64,000 nt of DNA, taken from positions 2,666,001 to 2,730,000 of the forward strand of contig NZ_CP082945.1 in the NCBI RefSeq assembly GCF_019933235.1, read 5' to 3'. The number at the start of each line of letters is the position of its first letter. Positions within the stretch are counted from its first letter, which is position 1. Below are positions 51,170-59,470 of this stretch, in pieces. A program made the position numbers and the translations under genes. Under the pieces are notes generated by a model. It worked only from the letters and a program-made list of their open reading frames with translations. It was not told the DNA's origin and made no database searches. Source of the DNA: Streptomyces angustmyceticus (lineage in GTDB: Bacteria > Actinomycetota > Actinomycetes > Streptomycetales > Streptomycetaceae).

Positions 51170-51583
51170 GTGTCCCAGATCGCAGGCGAGCCCGGGACTC
51201 AGGACTTCGTGGAAGTCCGTCTGCCCGCTGCGGGTGCCTACCTGTCCGTGCTGCGTACGGCCACGGCCGGACTCGCAGCCCGCTTGGACTTCACCCTCGA
51301 CGAGATCGAGGATCTGCGCATCGCGGTCGACGAGGCCTGCGCGATCCTGCTGCAACAGGCCGTCCCCGGCAGTGTGCTGAGCTGCGTCTTCCGCCTCATC
51401 GACGACGCACTGCAGGTGACCGTGTCGGCCCCGACAACCGACGGCCGCGCCCCGGAGCGCGACACGTTCGCCTGGACGGTGCTCTCCGCACTGGCCGGCA
51501 AGGTCGATTCCACGGTCGCCGAGGACCGTACGGTCACCATCAGTCTGTACAAGGAGCGCGGCGCCGGTCCCGGACCGTCATGA
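51170..51583 (+). CDS. prsH: Anti-sigma factor, RsbW-like (PrsH/UshX type)
   Basis: The product is 137 aa with an HATPase fold: VRLPAAGAYLSVLRTATAGL, ARLDFTLDEIEDLRIAVDEA with the N-box region, and CAILLQQAVPGSVLSCVFRL. GTG 51170 was chosen because GGAG lies six bases before it. It is 16 bp upstream of a SigB/F-type sigma factor and by position and fold matches the anti-sigma factor of SigH in S. coelicolor (SCO5244, PrsH/UshX). It should hold the sigma factor inactive until osmotic or developmental stress. Confidence 0.85.
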   Translation: MSQIAGEPGTQDFVEVRLPAAGAYLSVLRTATAGLAARLDFTLDEIEDLRIAVDEACAILLQQAVPGSVLSCVFRLIDDALQVTVSAPTTDGRAPERDTFAWTVLSALAGKVDSTVAEDRTVTISLYKERGAGPGPS

Positions 51584-51599
51584 CCGAACAGGGGGCCCC

Positions 51600-52586
51600 G
51601 TGAAAGATGTCGAACGCGGCGGGCGGATGGCGTCCAGTGCGACCATCCCCGAGCAGCAGGCCCGGCCGCATCCGGTGGCCGTAGAGGACCACGGCGGCCG
51701 GTTGGATGCGGCGGAGCAGGCAGAGCGGGCGGACCACATGGAGCAGAGCGAGCAGCCGGGACAGCAGGCGCATCAGCACGACGCGCCGGCCCCCGAACAC
51801 CAGCTGCAGGATTCACAGCATGCGCACGAGCCGCAGGACCGCAGCGGCGCCCGGGCGATGTTCTACGAGCTGCGCAAGCTGCCCGACGGCTCCCCGGAAC
51901 GCGCGGAACTGCGCAACACCCTCGTCCGCATGCACCTCCCCCTCGTCGAGCATCTGGCCCGGCGCTTCCGCAACCGCGGCGAGCCGCTGGACGATCTGAC
52001 CCAGGTCGCCACCATCGGTCTGATCAAGTCCGTGGACCGCTTCGACCCGGAGCGCGGCGTGGAGTTCTCCACGTACGCCACCCCCACCGTCGTCGGCGAG
52101 ATCAAGCGGCACTTCCGCGACAAGGGCTGGGCGGTCCGCGTCCCGCGCCGCCTCCAGGAGCTGCGGCTGTCGCTGACCACGGCGACCGCCGAGCTGTCCC
52201 AGCGGCACGGCCGCGCCCCCACGGTCCACGAGCTCGCCGAGCATCTGGCGATCTCCGAGGAGGAGGTCCTGGAGGGGCTGGAGTCGGCCAACGCCTACAG
52301 CACCCTCTCCCTGGACGTCCCGGACACCGACGACGAGTCCCCGGCGGTCGCCGACACCCTCGGCGCCGAGGACGAGGCGCTGGAGGGCGTGGAGTACCGC
52401 GAGTCCCTCAAGCCGCTGCTGGAGGACCTCCCGCCGCGCGAGAAGAAGATCCTGCTGCTGCGCTTCTTCGGCAACATGACCCAGTCGCAGATCGCCCAGG
52501 AGGTCGGCATCTCCCAGATGCACGTCTCCCGCCTGCTGGCCCGCACCCTCGCCCAGCTGCGCGACAAGCTGCTCGTCGAGGAGTGA
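51600..52586 (+). CDS. sigH: Stress/developmental RNA polymerase sigma factor, SigH type (SigB/F family)
   Basis: The product is 328 aa. A Gln/His/Glu-rich N-terminal extension of about 85 residues precedes regions 2-4. Region 2 is LVRMHLPLVEHLARRFRNRG, DLTQVATIGLIKSVDRFDPE and FSTYATPTVVGEIKRHFRDK. Region 3 is LSQRHGRAPTVHELAEHLAI. Region 4 is LPPREKKILLLRFFGNMTQS followed by QIAQEVGISQMHVSRLLART. The extension and the preceding anti-sigma gene match SCO5243 SigH, which directs osmotic-stress and septation genes. SigH is made in several sizes there, and internal starts such as Met in GRMASS or RAMFYEL could do the same here. Confidence 0.88.
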   Translation: MKDVERGGRMASSATIPEQQARPHPVAVEDHGGRLDAAEQAERADHMEQSEQPGQQAHQHDAPAPEHQLQDSQHAHEPQDRSGARAMFYELRKLPDGSPERAELRNTLVRMHLPLVEHLARRFRNRGEPLDDLTQVATIGLIKSVDRFDPERGVEFSTYATPTVVGEIKRHFRDKGWAVRVPRRLQELRLSLTTATAELSQRHGRAPTVHELAEHLAISEEEVLEGLESANAYSTLSLDVPDTDDESPAVADTLGAEDEALEGVEYRESLKPLLEDLPPREKKILLLRFFGNMTQSQIAQEVGISQMHVSRLLARTLAQLRDKLLVEE

Positions 52587-52724
52587 GGGACGGCACAACG
52601 GCGCGGGCGGGGCTCCCAGGAGCTCCGCCCTTCGCACGTCCGGACCCGTTCCCGCCCGTCAGACCGGGCGGCCGGGACGGACGGCACACGGGACGGGCGG
52701 ACCGGCCCTCAGGACGGCACGGCC

Positions 52725-53186
52725 TCAGGGCGTCTCGCGCGGCCCGATGCCCAGCGCCTCGGTGGCCGTCGGATTGACCAGCAGCACCAGCACCACCAGC
52801 GCGGCCACGGCCAGCCCGATACCGGCCGCGATCAGCGCCCCGCCGCCGTTGACGAGCGTCCAGGCCACCGGCAGCGCCACGATCTGGGTGATCAGCGAGG
52901 GGCCCCGGCTCCAGCGGCGGCGCAGCCACAGCCCCCGCGCGGCCACCAGCGGCAGCACCGCGAGCGCCAGGACCGTCAGCCCGCCCATCTCCGCCTGCCG
53001 CGCGCTGTCCGGCGCACCGGCGAGCCCCATGATCAGCATGTACCCGCCGAGGGCGGCCAGCGCGAGCCCCTCGACCGCGGTGAGCGCCGCGGCGGCGCTC
53101 AGCCGGGCGGGCCGCGGGCCGGTCGGCTCGGACCCCGCGGGGGCCGCGGCGGCTCGGGACACGGACTGCTTCTGCTGACTGCTCAC
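52725..53186 (-). CDS. Small integral membrane protein
   Basis: The product is 153 aa with four hydrophobic segments (ALTAVEGLALAALGGYMLIM; MGGLTVLALAVLPLVAARGL; LITQIVALPVAWTLVNGG; AGIGLAVAALVVLVLLVNP) after a Ser/Gln/Pro-rich N-terminus. The family is conserved beside sigH and the diacylglycerol kinase gene in Streptomyces, from memory SCO5242, but its function is not known. GTG 53186 begins MSSQQKQ; the ribosome site is weak. It is convergent with sigH and divergent from the kinase gene. Confidence 0.8.
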   Translation of the reverse strand: MSSQQKQSVSRAAAAPAGSEPTGPRPARLSAAAALTAVEGLALAALGGYMLIMGLAGAPDSARQAEMGGLTVLALAVLPLVAARGLWLRRRWSRGPSLITQIVALPVAWTLVNGGGALIAAGIGLAVAALVVLVLLVNPTATEALGIGPRETP

Positions 53187-53281
53187 CCCAGCAGGGTAGC
53201 GCCGGCGCCCCGGCCGCCGGGCCCGCCCCGGAGCCGGACGGGGCGCCGGAGCGGTACCAGCAGGTAGGTACGCTGCTCCAT

Positions 53282-54265
53282 ATGCGCGCACTCCTCGTGG
53301 TCAATCCCGCAGCTACCACCACCAGTGCCCGCACCCGCGAGGTACTCACCCACGCGCTCGCCAGCGACCTCAAACTGGAGGTCGCGCAGACGCAGTACCG
53401 GGGCCATGCCCGTGATCTCGCCCGGCAGGCCACCGAGAGCGGGGAGACCGACCTGGTGGTGGCGCTCGGCGGCGACGGCACGGTCAACGAGGTCGTCAAC
53501 GGCCTGCTGGCCAACGGCCCCGATCCGGACTCCCACCCCCGGCTCGCCGTCGTCCCCGGCGGCTCCACCAACGTCTTCGCCCGCGCGCTCGGCCTCCCCA
53601 ACGACGTGGTGGAGGCGACCGGCGCCCTGCTGGACGCGCTGCGCGACGGCAGCGAGCGCACCATCGGCCTGGGCCTGGCGGCCGGCACCCCGGGCAGCGA
53701 GGACGAGGCCGTGCCGGAGCGCTGGTTCACCTTCTGCGCCGGCTTCGGTTTCGACGCCGGCGTCGTGGGCCGGGTCGAGCAGCAGCGCGAACGCGGCAAG
53801 CGTTCGACCCACGCCCTGTACGTGCGACAGGTCGTACGGCAGTTCCTGGGCGAGCGGAACCGCCGGCGGGGCCTGCTCACCCTCGAACGCCCGGACGGGA
53901 CCGAGGGCCCGGCGGAGCGCGTCGAGAACCTCGCGCTGGCCATAATCTGCAACACCGCTCCGTGGTCCTACCTGGGCAATCGGCCGATCTACCCGTCCCC
54001 GGACGCCTCGTTCGACACGGGCCTGGACCTGTTCGCACTGAGCAAGCTCTCGCCGCCCGCGGTGACCCGGTACGCCACCCAGCTGCTGGCGTCAACACCC
54101 GAGCGCGGCCCCCGGGGCAAGCACGCGCTCTCACTTCATGACCTCACGAACTTCACCTTGCATTCGCAGGTCCCCCTGCCGTTCCAGATGGACGGTGACC
54201 ACCTGGGACTGCGTACGAGTGTGACGTTCACAGGCGTACGCCGTGCACTGCGTGTGATTGTGTGA
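53282..54265 (+). CDS. Diacylglycerol kinase-like lipid kinase
   Basis: The product is 327 aa. The catalytic domain has LVVNPAATTTSARTREVL, the ATP loop VALGGDGTVNEVVNGLL and VVPGGSTNVFARALGLP, followed by CAGFGFDAGVVGRVE and the C-terminal beta-sandwich (PLPFQMDGDHLGL). It phosphorylates diacylglycerol or a related lipid for phospholipid recycling. It is followed by 320 bp of leader before wblE. Confidence 0.9.
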   Translation: MRALLVVNPAATTTSARTREVLTHALASDLKLEVAQTQYRGHARDLARQATESGETDLVVALGGDGTVNEVVNGLLANGPDPDSHPRLAVVPGGSTNVFARALGLPNDVVEATGALLDALRDGSERTIGLGLAAGTPGSEDEAVPERWFTFCAGFGFDAGVVGRVEQQRERGKRSTHALYVRQVVRQFLGERNRRRGLLTLERPDGTEGPAERVENLALAIICNTAPWSYLGNRPIYPSPDASFDTGLDLFALSKLSPPAVTRYATQLLASTPERGPRGKHALSLHDLTNFTLHSQVPLPFQMDGDHLGLRTSVTFTGVRRALRVIV

Positions 54266-54585
54266 GCAGCAGGGCCTAAAGTCCTTTCACTCGAACGTTT
54301 AGACTGGTTTCCACCCCCTGGAATGACGGCTGTGAGCTAGGCGACACCAAGGAATCAAAAAAAAGTTTCCGGAAGGGGTTGTATCCGCAGCCGAGGTTTG
54401 CGAGTCTCTTCATGGCGATCGGGACGGCCGCTTTACCGGCCCCCTTGAGAGCCCGAATCCCCTCCTCATTCCACAGGACCGCGCCAGTTCACGACTGGAG
54501 TTCGGCCCTTCCCTTGTGGAGGGATTCGTGAAAGCGTTCACATTCACAAGCAACGATCCCGTCATCACGAGGAGATGGAGCAGCC
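54266..54585. other. 320-bp leader/promoter region of wblE
   Basis: No gene is supported. It contains AT-richer blocks near 54280-54310 and 54350-54400 and a dyad GTGAA-AGCG-TTCAC at 54528-54541, 45 bp before the start. A long untranslated leader is likely. Confidence 0.45.
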
Positions 54586-54843
54586 ATGGACTGGCGTCAC
54601 CGCGCCGTTTGCCGCGAGGAAGACCCCGAGCTCTTCTTCCCTATCGGCAACACCGGTCCTGCGCTGCTGCAGATCGAGGAAGCCAAGGCCGTCTGCCGCC
54701 GCTGCCCCGTCATGGAGCAGTGCCTGCAGTGGGCGCTCGAGTCCGGCCAGGACTCCGGCGTCTGGGGTGGTCTGAGCGAGGACGAGCGCCGCGCGATGAA
54801 GCGCCGTGCAGCTCGCAACCGGGCGCGCAACGCCAGCGCCTGA
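54586..54843 (+). CDS. wblE: WhiB-family iron-sulfur regulator WblE
   Basis: The product is 85 aa. Four Cys (9, 37, 40 and 46; AVCREED, CRRCPVMEQC) bind a 4Fe-4S cluster, followed by GVWGGLSEDERRAMKRR, the turn and basic DNA-binding tail. Wbl proteins bind region 4 of the principal sigma factor and respond to redox or NO. Size, sequence and neighbours match WblE (SCO5240, WhiB1-like). The ATG has GAGGAG and GGAG upstream. Confidence 0.93.
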   Translation: MDWRHRAVCREEDPELFFPIGNTGPALLQIEEAKAVCRRCPVMEQCLQWALESGQDSGVWGGLSEDERRAMKRRAARNRARNASA

Positions 54844-54941
54844 GCCAGTAGCCCCGTGGCCCCCGAGCCGCAGCGCGCAGTACCCCCGATGCACCCCCGG
54901 AGCCGATGAGGCCCGGTCGTTATCGCATCGCTATAGCTTTG

Positions 54942-54968
54942 AGCCCCGGACCGGATGGGTCCGGGGCT
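54942..54968. terminator. Hairpin between wblE and sensor kinase gene
   Basis: AGCCCCGGAC and GTCCGGGGCT pair perfectly around a 7-base loop, about 100 bp after the wblE stop and 54 bp before the convergent kinase stop. Confidence 0.8.
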
Positions 54969-55021
54969 TGCTGCTGTTCAGGGCCGGGCCGGGGCCGGTG
55001 ACCCCGGCGGGCCGGCCGGCC

Positions 55022-56494
55022 TCAGTGCTGCTTGTCGGCGCGCACGGGGATGTCGAGGACGACCTGCGTACCGCGCTCGGGCGCGGGCACCATGTCGAAC
55101 GTCCCGCCCAGTTCGCCCTCCACCAGGGTCCGTACGATCTGCAGCCCCAGGTTCCCGGCGCGGTGCGGGTCGAAGCCCTCGGGCAGGCCGCGTCCGTTGT
55201 CCTGGACGGTGACCAGCAGCCGCGGCTCGGTGCGGCTGCCGCCGCGCACCGCGCCGACCTCGACCGTGCCGTGCTCCGCCTGGTCGAAGGCGTGCTCCAG
55301 GGCGTTCTGCAGCACCTCGGTGAGCACCATCGACAGCGGGGTGGCCACCTCGGCGTCCAGGATGCCGAAGCGCCCGGTGCGGCGGGCGGTCACCTTGCCC
55401 GGGGAGATCTCCGCGACCATGGCCAGCACCCGGTCCGCGATCTCGTCGAACTCGACCCGCTCGTCGAGGGTCTGGGACAGCGTCTCGTGCACGATCGCGA
55501 TCGAACCGACCCTGCGCACGGCCTCGTTGAGGGCGTCGCGGCCCTGGGCGGAATCCATCCGGCGCGACTGCAGCCGCAACAGCGCGGCGACCGTCTGCAA
55601 ATTGTTCTTCACCCGGTGGTGGATTTCCCGGATGGTGGCGTCTTTGGTGATGAGCTCGCGTTCGCGACGTCTCAGTTCGGTCACGTCACGCAGCAAAACC
55701 AGCGAACCACTGTGCGTTCCCTTGGGTTTGAGCGGAATGGCGCGCAATTGGATGACGCCTTCGTCGCCTTCGACCTCGAATTCCCTCGGGGCCCAGCCGC
55801 TGGCGAGTTTGACCAGTGCCTCGTCCACCGGGCCGCGGGCGGGGGCGAGTTCGGCGGTGGCCTGGCCGAGGTGGTGGCCCACGAGGTCGGCGGCGAGGCC
55901 GAGCCGGTGGTAGGCGGAGAGCGCGTTGGGGCTGGCGTACTGGACGATGCCGTCCGCGTCGAGCCGGATCAGCCCGTCGCCGGCCCGCGGCGAGGCGTCC
56001 ATGTCGACCTGCTGGCCGGGGAAGGGAAACGTTCCGGCAGCGATCATCTGGGCGAGGTCGGACGCGCTCTGGAGGTAGGTGAGCTCCAGCCGGCTCGGAG
56101 TGCGGACGGTCAGCAGGTTGGTGTTGCGGGCGATCACCCCGAGCACCCGGCCCTCGCGGCGCACCGGGATCGACTCGACGCGTACCGGCACCTCCTCCCG
56201 CCACTCCGGGTCGCCCTCCCGCACGATCCGGCCCTCGTCCAGGGCGGAATCGAGCATGGGACGGCGGCCACGGGGAACGAGATGACCGACCATGTCGTCC
56301 TGGTAGGAGGTGGGGCCCGTATTGGGCCGCATCTGGGCGACCGATACGTAGCGGGTGCCGTCGCGGGTGGGAACCCACAGGACGAGGTCGGCGAAGGAGA
56401 GGTCGGAGAGCAGTTGCCACTCCGAGACCAGCAGGTGGAGCCACTCGAGGTCGGTGTCGCTCAGAGCGGTGTGCTGGCGTACGAGATCGTTCAT
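55022..56494 (-). CDS. Cytosolic sensor histidine kinase, PdtaS-like (GAF-PAS-HisKA_2-HATPase)
   Basis: The product is 490 aa. A GAF-like N-terminal domain (about 30-150, FADLVLWVPTRDGTRYVSVA) and a PAS domain (about 170-275, GLIRLDADGIVQYASPNALS) precede the HisKA_2 dimerisation helix. Its phospho-acceptor lies in REIHHRVKNNLQTVAALLRL (His292 or His293). The ATPase has the N-box NALEHAF, then VQDNGRGLP and AGNLGLQIVRTLV. No membrane span is present. Such kinases phosphorylate ANTAR-domain RNA-binding antiterminators of the PdtaR type; no partner gene is nearby. The start is uncertain (ATG 56494 or GTG 56503), as no ribosome site is seen. A dre-like site lies 70 bp upstream. Confidence 0.9.
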   Translation of the reverse strand: MNDLVRQHTALSDTDLEWLHLLVSEWQLLSDLSFADLVLWVPTRDGTRYVSVAQMRPNTGPTSYQDDMVGHLVPRGRRPMLDSALDEGRIVREGDPEWREEVPVRVESIPVRREGRVLGVIARNTNLLTVRTPSRLELTYLQSASDLAQMIAAGTFPFPGQQVDMDASPRAGDGLIRLDADGIVQYASPNALSAYHRLGLAADLVGHHLGQATAELAPARGPVDEALVKLASGWAPREFEVEGDEGVIQLRAIPLKPKGTHSGSLVLLRDVTELRRRERELITKDATIREIHHRVKNNLQTVAALLRLQSRRMDSAQGRDALNEAVRRVGSIAIVHETLSQTLDERVEFDEIADRVLAMVAEISPGKVTARRTGRFGILDAEVATPLSMVLTEVLQNALEHAFDQAEHGTVEVGAVRGGSRTEPRLLVTVQDNGRGLPEGFDPHRAGNLGLQIVRTLVEGELGGTFDMVPAPERGTQVVLDIPVRADKQH

Positions 56495-56564
56495 GGAGGG
56501 CACGTCTTGGAGCCTACCGGCGTACGGTGTATCTGTTGTGTCCGCACGGGCATGGACAAGTGAG

Positions 56565-56580
56565 AATGGTCTAGTCCAGA
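56565..56580. promoter_or_regulatory. dre-like DasR operator before the sensor kinase gene
   Basis: AATGGTCTAGTCCAGA matches the dre 16-mer ACTGGTCTAGACCAGT at 13 of 16 positions by my count, 70 bp upstream of the kinase start. Confidence 0.55.
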
Positions 56581-57031
56581 ATTCAGCAAAGACCTCCGCC
56601 CTCCCCGCACAGGAGAGCGGAACGAGGCCGACAGCGCTCTCTGCCCTGACTGCGCCGAGGCCTCCGATCGACCGGTCCCTGGACGGGACCGTGCCCCTAC
56701 CGCACACAGGGGCGCCTTCCGCCCGCAAGGCGGGACCGGCCGATGTCAGCTCCGGGCTGCGGTGCCGGACAGGTTGAGGGTCCTGTCCCGGCGCCGCGGC
56801 CCGCGGGTGTTTCCGGGCCCGTCGCGGCCGCCGCACCCCCTTCTCCCCCTTGCTTCTCCGCGGGCCGCTGCGCCGACGCGCCTTCGACGACACCGGCCTC
56901 GCGATCGCCGCCGGCTCCCCGGCCTTCCGCTTCCCGCCTGCCGGGACGTGCCGGCCCGTCATCACGCCGACGGGAAATCGTCCCCCTGTGTTCGGAAGCG
57001 CCGCCGGGTCCGGAGGCCCCTGCTCTGCTAG

Positions 57032-57047
57032 ATTGGTCTATACCACA
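57032..57047. promoter_or_regulatory. dre site before nagB
   Basis: ATTGGTCTATACCACA matches the dre 16-mer at 12 of 16 positions, with the GGTCTA-ACCA core intact, ending 30 bp before the nagB start. DasR repression of nagB is established in S. coelicolor. Confidence 0.85.
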
Positions 57048-57077
57048 TGAACCATTCTCCAGAACGGCAGGCCAAGC

Positions 57078-57860
57078 GTGGAAGTTGTCATCGTTCCGGA
57101 CGCCAGGGCGGGCGGGGAGCTGATCGCGGGCGCCGTCGCCGCCCTGCTGCGCCGTAAGCCCGACGCGCTGCTCGGTGTGGCCACCGGCTCCACCCCGCTG
57201 CCCGTGTACGAGGCGCTGGCGGCGCGGGTCGGGGCGGGCGCGGTGGATGCCTCGCGGGCGCGCATCTGCCAGCTCGACGAGTACGTGGGCCTGCCGGCCG
57301 GGCACCCCGAGTCCTACCGTTCGGTGGTCCTGCGCGAGGTGGTCGAGCCGCTCGGCCTCGACGAGGACGCGTTCATGGGGCCCGACGGGGCGGCCGAGGA
57401 CGTCCAGGCCGCCTGCGAGGCGTACGACCGTGCGCTGCGGGACGCCGGCGGGGTGGACCTCCAGCTGCTGGGCATCGGCACGGACGGGCACATCGGCTTC
57501 AACGAGCCCTGCTCGTCGCTCGCTTCGCGTACCCGTATCAAGACGCTGACCCGTCAGACCCGGGAGGACAACGCCCGGTTCTTCGACAGCCTCGACGAGG
57601 TGCCGCACCACGTCATCACCCAGGGCATCGGCACCATCCTGGAGGCCCGCCATCTGGTGCTGCTCGCCACCGGCGCGGGCAAGGCCGACGCCGTGGCCCG
57701 CGCGGTGGAGGGCCCGGTCGCCGCGCTGGTCCCGGCTTCGGCGCTGCAGCTCCATCCGCATGCCACGGTCGTCGTGGACGAGGCCGCGGCCGCAGGGCTG
57801 AAGCTCGCCGACTACTTCCGCGCCACGTACGCGGCGAAGCCGGACTGGCAGGGGCTCTAG
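57078..57860 (+). CDS. nagB: Glucosamine-6-phosphate deaminase
   Basis: This 260-aa enzyme converts glucosamine-6-phosphate to fructose-6-phosphate and ammonia, feeding chitin-derived sugar into glycolysis. Motifs: VATGSTPLPVYEAL (phosphate loop), QLDEYVGLP with the base Asp67, and GIGTDGHIGFNEP with Asp136, His138 and Glu143. It starts at GTG 57078 behind a dre operator. The product pool of this step (GlcN-6-P) is also the inducer that releases DasR. Confidence 0.97.
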   Translation: MEVVIVPDARAGGELIAGAVAALLRRKPDALLGVATGSTPLPVYEALAARVGAGAVDASRARICQLDEYVGLPAGHPESYRSVVLREVVEPLGLDEDAFMGPDGAAEDVQAACEAYDRALRDAGGVDLQLLGIGTDGHIGFNEPCSSLASRTRIKTLTRQTREDNARFFDSLDEVPHHVITQGIGTILEARHLVLLATGAGKADAVARAVEGPVAALVPASALQLHPHATVVVDEAAAAGLKLADYFRATYAAKPDWQGL

Positions 57861-57890
57861 AGAGACCTCGGCCGCCGGCCCCGGCGCCGC

Positions 57891-59462
57891 TCACCCCTCG
57901 GCCGCCGGGATCCGGCGCCCCGTGAGGGCTTCCGCGGCCGCCCGGGCGCAGACGCGGGCGGCGCCGTGGGTGGCGAGGTGGAGGGCACCCCGGGGCGGGG
58001 CCTGGGGGACGCCCATTTCCACGACGGCGGTGCCGGGGCGGGCGGCGAGGAGGGTGTGCAGGGCGTCGGCCATCCACGGGTGGCGGTGGACGTCGCGGAC
58101 CACGGCGACGACGCGGCGGTCGCCGGCGGCCGCGAGCAGGCCGTCGATCAGCGCGGCCGGGCCCGCCGCGGCGGCGGAGTCGGCGGTGCAGGTGGCGGCC
58201 TCGGTGCCGGGGAGCAGGCGGGCCAGTTCGGCGGCGACGCCCCAGGGGGTCTCGTCCCCCACGGCGATGTTGGCGAGGGGAGTGAAGGCCGCGACGTAGG
58301 CGGGCGCGGTCAGCGGCTCGTACGGGCCGTCGGCGGTGCGGCGCAGGGCGCGCCGGGCGGCGGTGAGGCCGATCCCGGGCGCGGGCGCGGCCCCCTCCCC
58401 CGCGCCCGCGCTCCGGGTCCGGTGGGCGAGGGCGCGCACCCGTGCCGCGGCGTCGGCGAGCCGGCTCTCCGGCAGTTCGCCGTCGCGCACCGCCCGCACC
58501 AGGGCGTCGCGGAGCCGCAGCACGGTGTCCTCGTCGGCGAGTCCGCCGCCCACGCAGAGGGCGTCGGCGCCGGCGGCGAGGGCCAGCACGCTGCCGCGTT
58601 CGAGGCCGTAGGCGGCGGAGACGGCCCGCATCTCCATGCCGTCGGTGACGATCAGGCCGTCGAAGCCGAGGCCGCCCTCGGCGACGGGGGCGCGCAGCAG
58701 GCCGTGCAGCGCGGCCGGGCTGAGGGTGGCGGGCCGGTCGGGGTCCAGTGCGGGCAGCAGGATGTGGGCGCTCATCACGGCCCGGGTGCCGGCGGCGACG
58801 GCGGCGCGGAACGGCACCAGTTCCCGGCTGCGGAGGGTGTCCAGACCGACGGTGACGCGCGGCAGGTCGTGGTGGGAGTCGACGGCGGTGTCGCCGTGGC
58901 CGGGGAAGTGCTTGGTGCAGGCGGCGACGCCCGCGGACTGCAGGCCCTCGACGTAGGCGGTGGTGTGCCGGGCGACGAGGTGCGGATCGGCGCCGAAGGA
59001 GCGGACGCCGATGACCGGGTTGGCGGGGTCGGAGTTGACGTCGGCGGAGGGGGCCCAGTTGAGGTTGATGCCGCAGTCGGCGAGCCGGCGGCCGAGTTCC
59101 CGGGCGACGGCGCGGGTCAGGGCGGGGTCGTCGACGGCGCCGAGCGCGTGGTTGCCGGGGAAGGAGGAGCCGCCGCGCACTTCGAGGCGGGTGACGTCGC
59201 CGCCCTCCTCGTCGATGGCGACGAGGAGGTCCTCCTGTTCGGCGCGCAACCGCGCGGTCAGGGCGGCGAGTTGTGCGGGGTCGGCGACGTTGCGGCCGAA
59301 GAGGCCGACGGAGGTCAGTCCCTCGCCGAGGCGGCGCAGCAGCCAGTCGGGGGCGGTGGTGCCGGTGAAGCCGGGCTGGAGTACGGCGAGCGCGTCGCGG
59401 GTGAGGGTGTCGGCGGGGCGTACGGAACCTGCGGAACCTGCGGAACCTGCGAAAGACGTCAT
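57891..59462 (-). CDS. Glycoside hydrolase family 3 beta-N-acetylhexosaminidase-like (DasD position)
   Basis: The product is 523 aa. It has the GH3 TIM barrel: LVAIDEEGGDVTRLE, FPGHGDTAVDSHHDLP (the His/Asp pair of NagZ-type enzymes) and FDGLIVTDGMEMRAV, whose Asp is the nucleophile. A C-terminal domain of about 170 residues follows. No signal peptide is evident, so it acts inside the cell on chitobiose or N-acetylglucosaminides imported by the Das transporter. It begins 8 bp after dasC and ends the das operon. The N-terminus carries three Gly-Ser-Ala repeats from a 9-bp tandem repeat at 59423-59451. Confidence 0.9.
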   Translation of the reverse strand: MTSFAGSAGSAGSVRPADTLTRDALAVLQPGFTGTTAPDWLLRRLGEGLTSVGLFGRNVADPAQLAALTARLRAEQEDLLVAIDEEGGDVTRLEVRGGSSFPGNHALGAVDDPALTRAVARELGRRLADCGINLNWAPSADVNSDPANPVIGVRSFGADPHLVARHTTAYVEGLQSAGVAACTKHFPGHGDTAVDSHHDLPRVTVGLDTLRSRELVPFRAAVAAGTRAVMSAHILLPALDPDRPATLSPAALHGLLRAPVAEGGLGFDGLIVTDGMEMRAVSAAYGLERGSVLALAAGADALCVGGGLADEDTVLRLRDALVRAVRDGELPESRLADAAARVRALAHRTRSAGAGEGAAPAPGIGLTAARRALRRTADGPYEPLTAPAYVAAFTPLANIAVGDETPWGVAAELARLLPGTEAATCTADSAAAAGPAALIDGLLAAAGDRRVVAVVRDVHRHPWMADALHTLLAARPGTAVVEMGVPQAPPRGALHLATHGAARVCARAAAEALTGRRIPAAEG

Positions 59463-59470
59463 GTGCGGCG

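Larger units (their letters stand above)
56495..57077. other. 583-bp divergent region between kinase gene and nagB
   Basis: No gene is supported, although short GC-rich frames exist. It contains two dre-like operators (56565-56580 and 57032-57047) and the nagB promoter. Confidence 0.6.

Noticed and set aside
56743..57123. 126-aa plus-strand frame before nagB
   Set aside because: It overlaps the nagB start and dre site, is Pro/Ala/Arg-rich and has no ribosome site.
59423..59451. 9-bp tandem repeat at the start of the GH3 gene as a phase-variable switch
   Set aside because: The unit is a multiple of three, so slippage changes only the number of Gly-Ser-Ala units and cannot switch the gene off.
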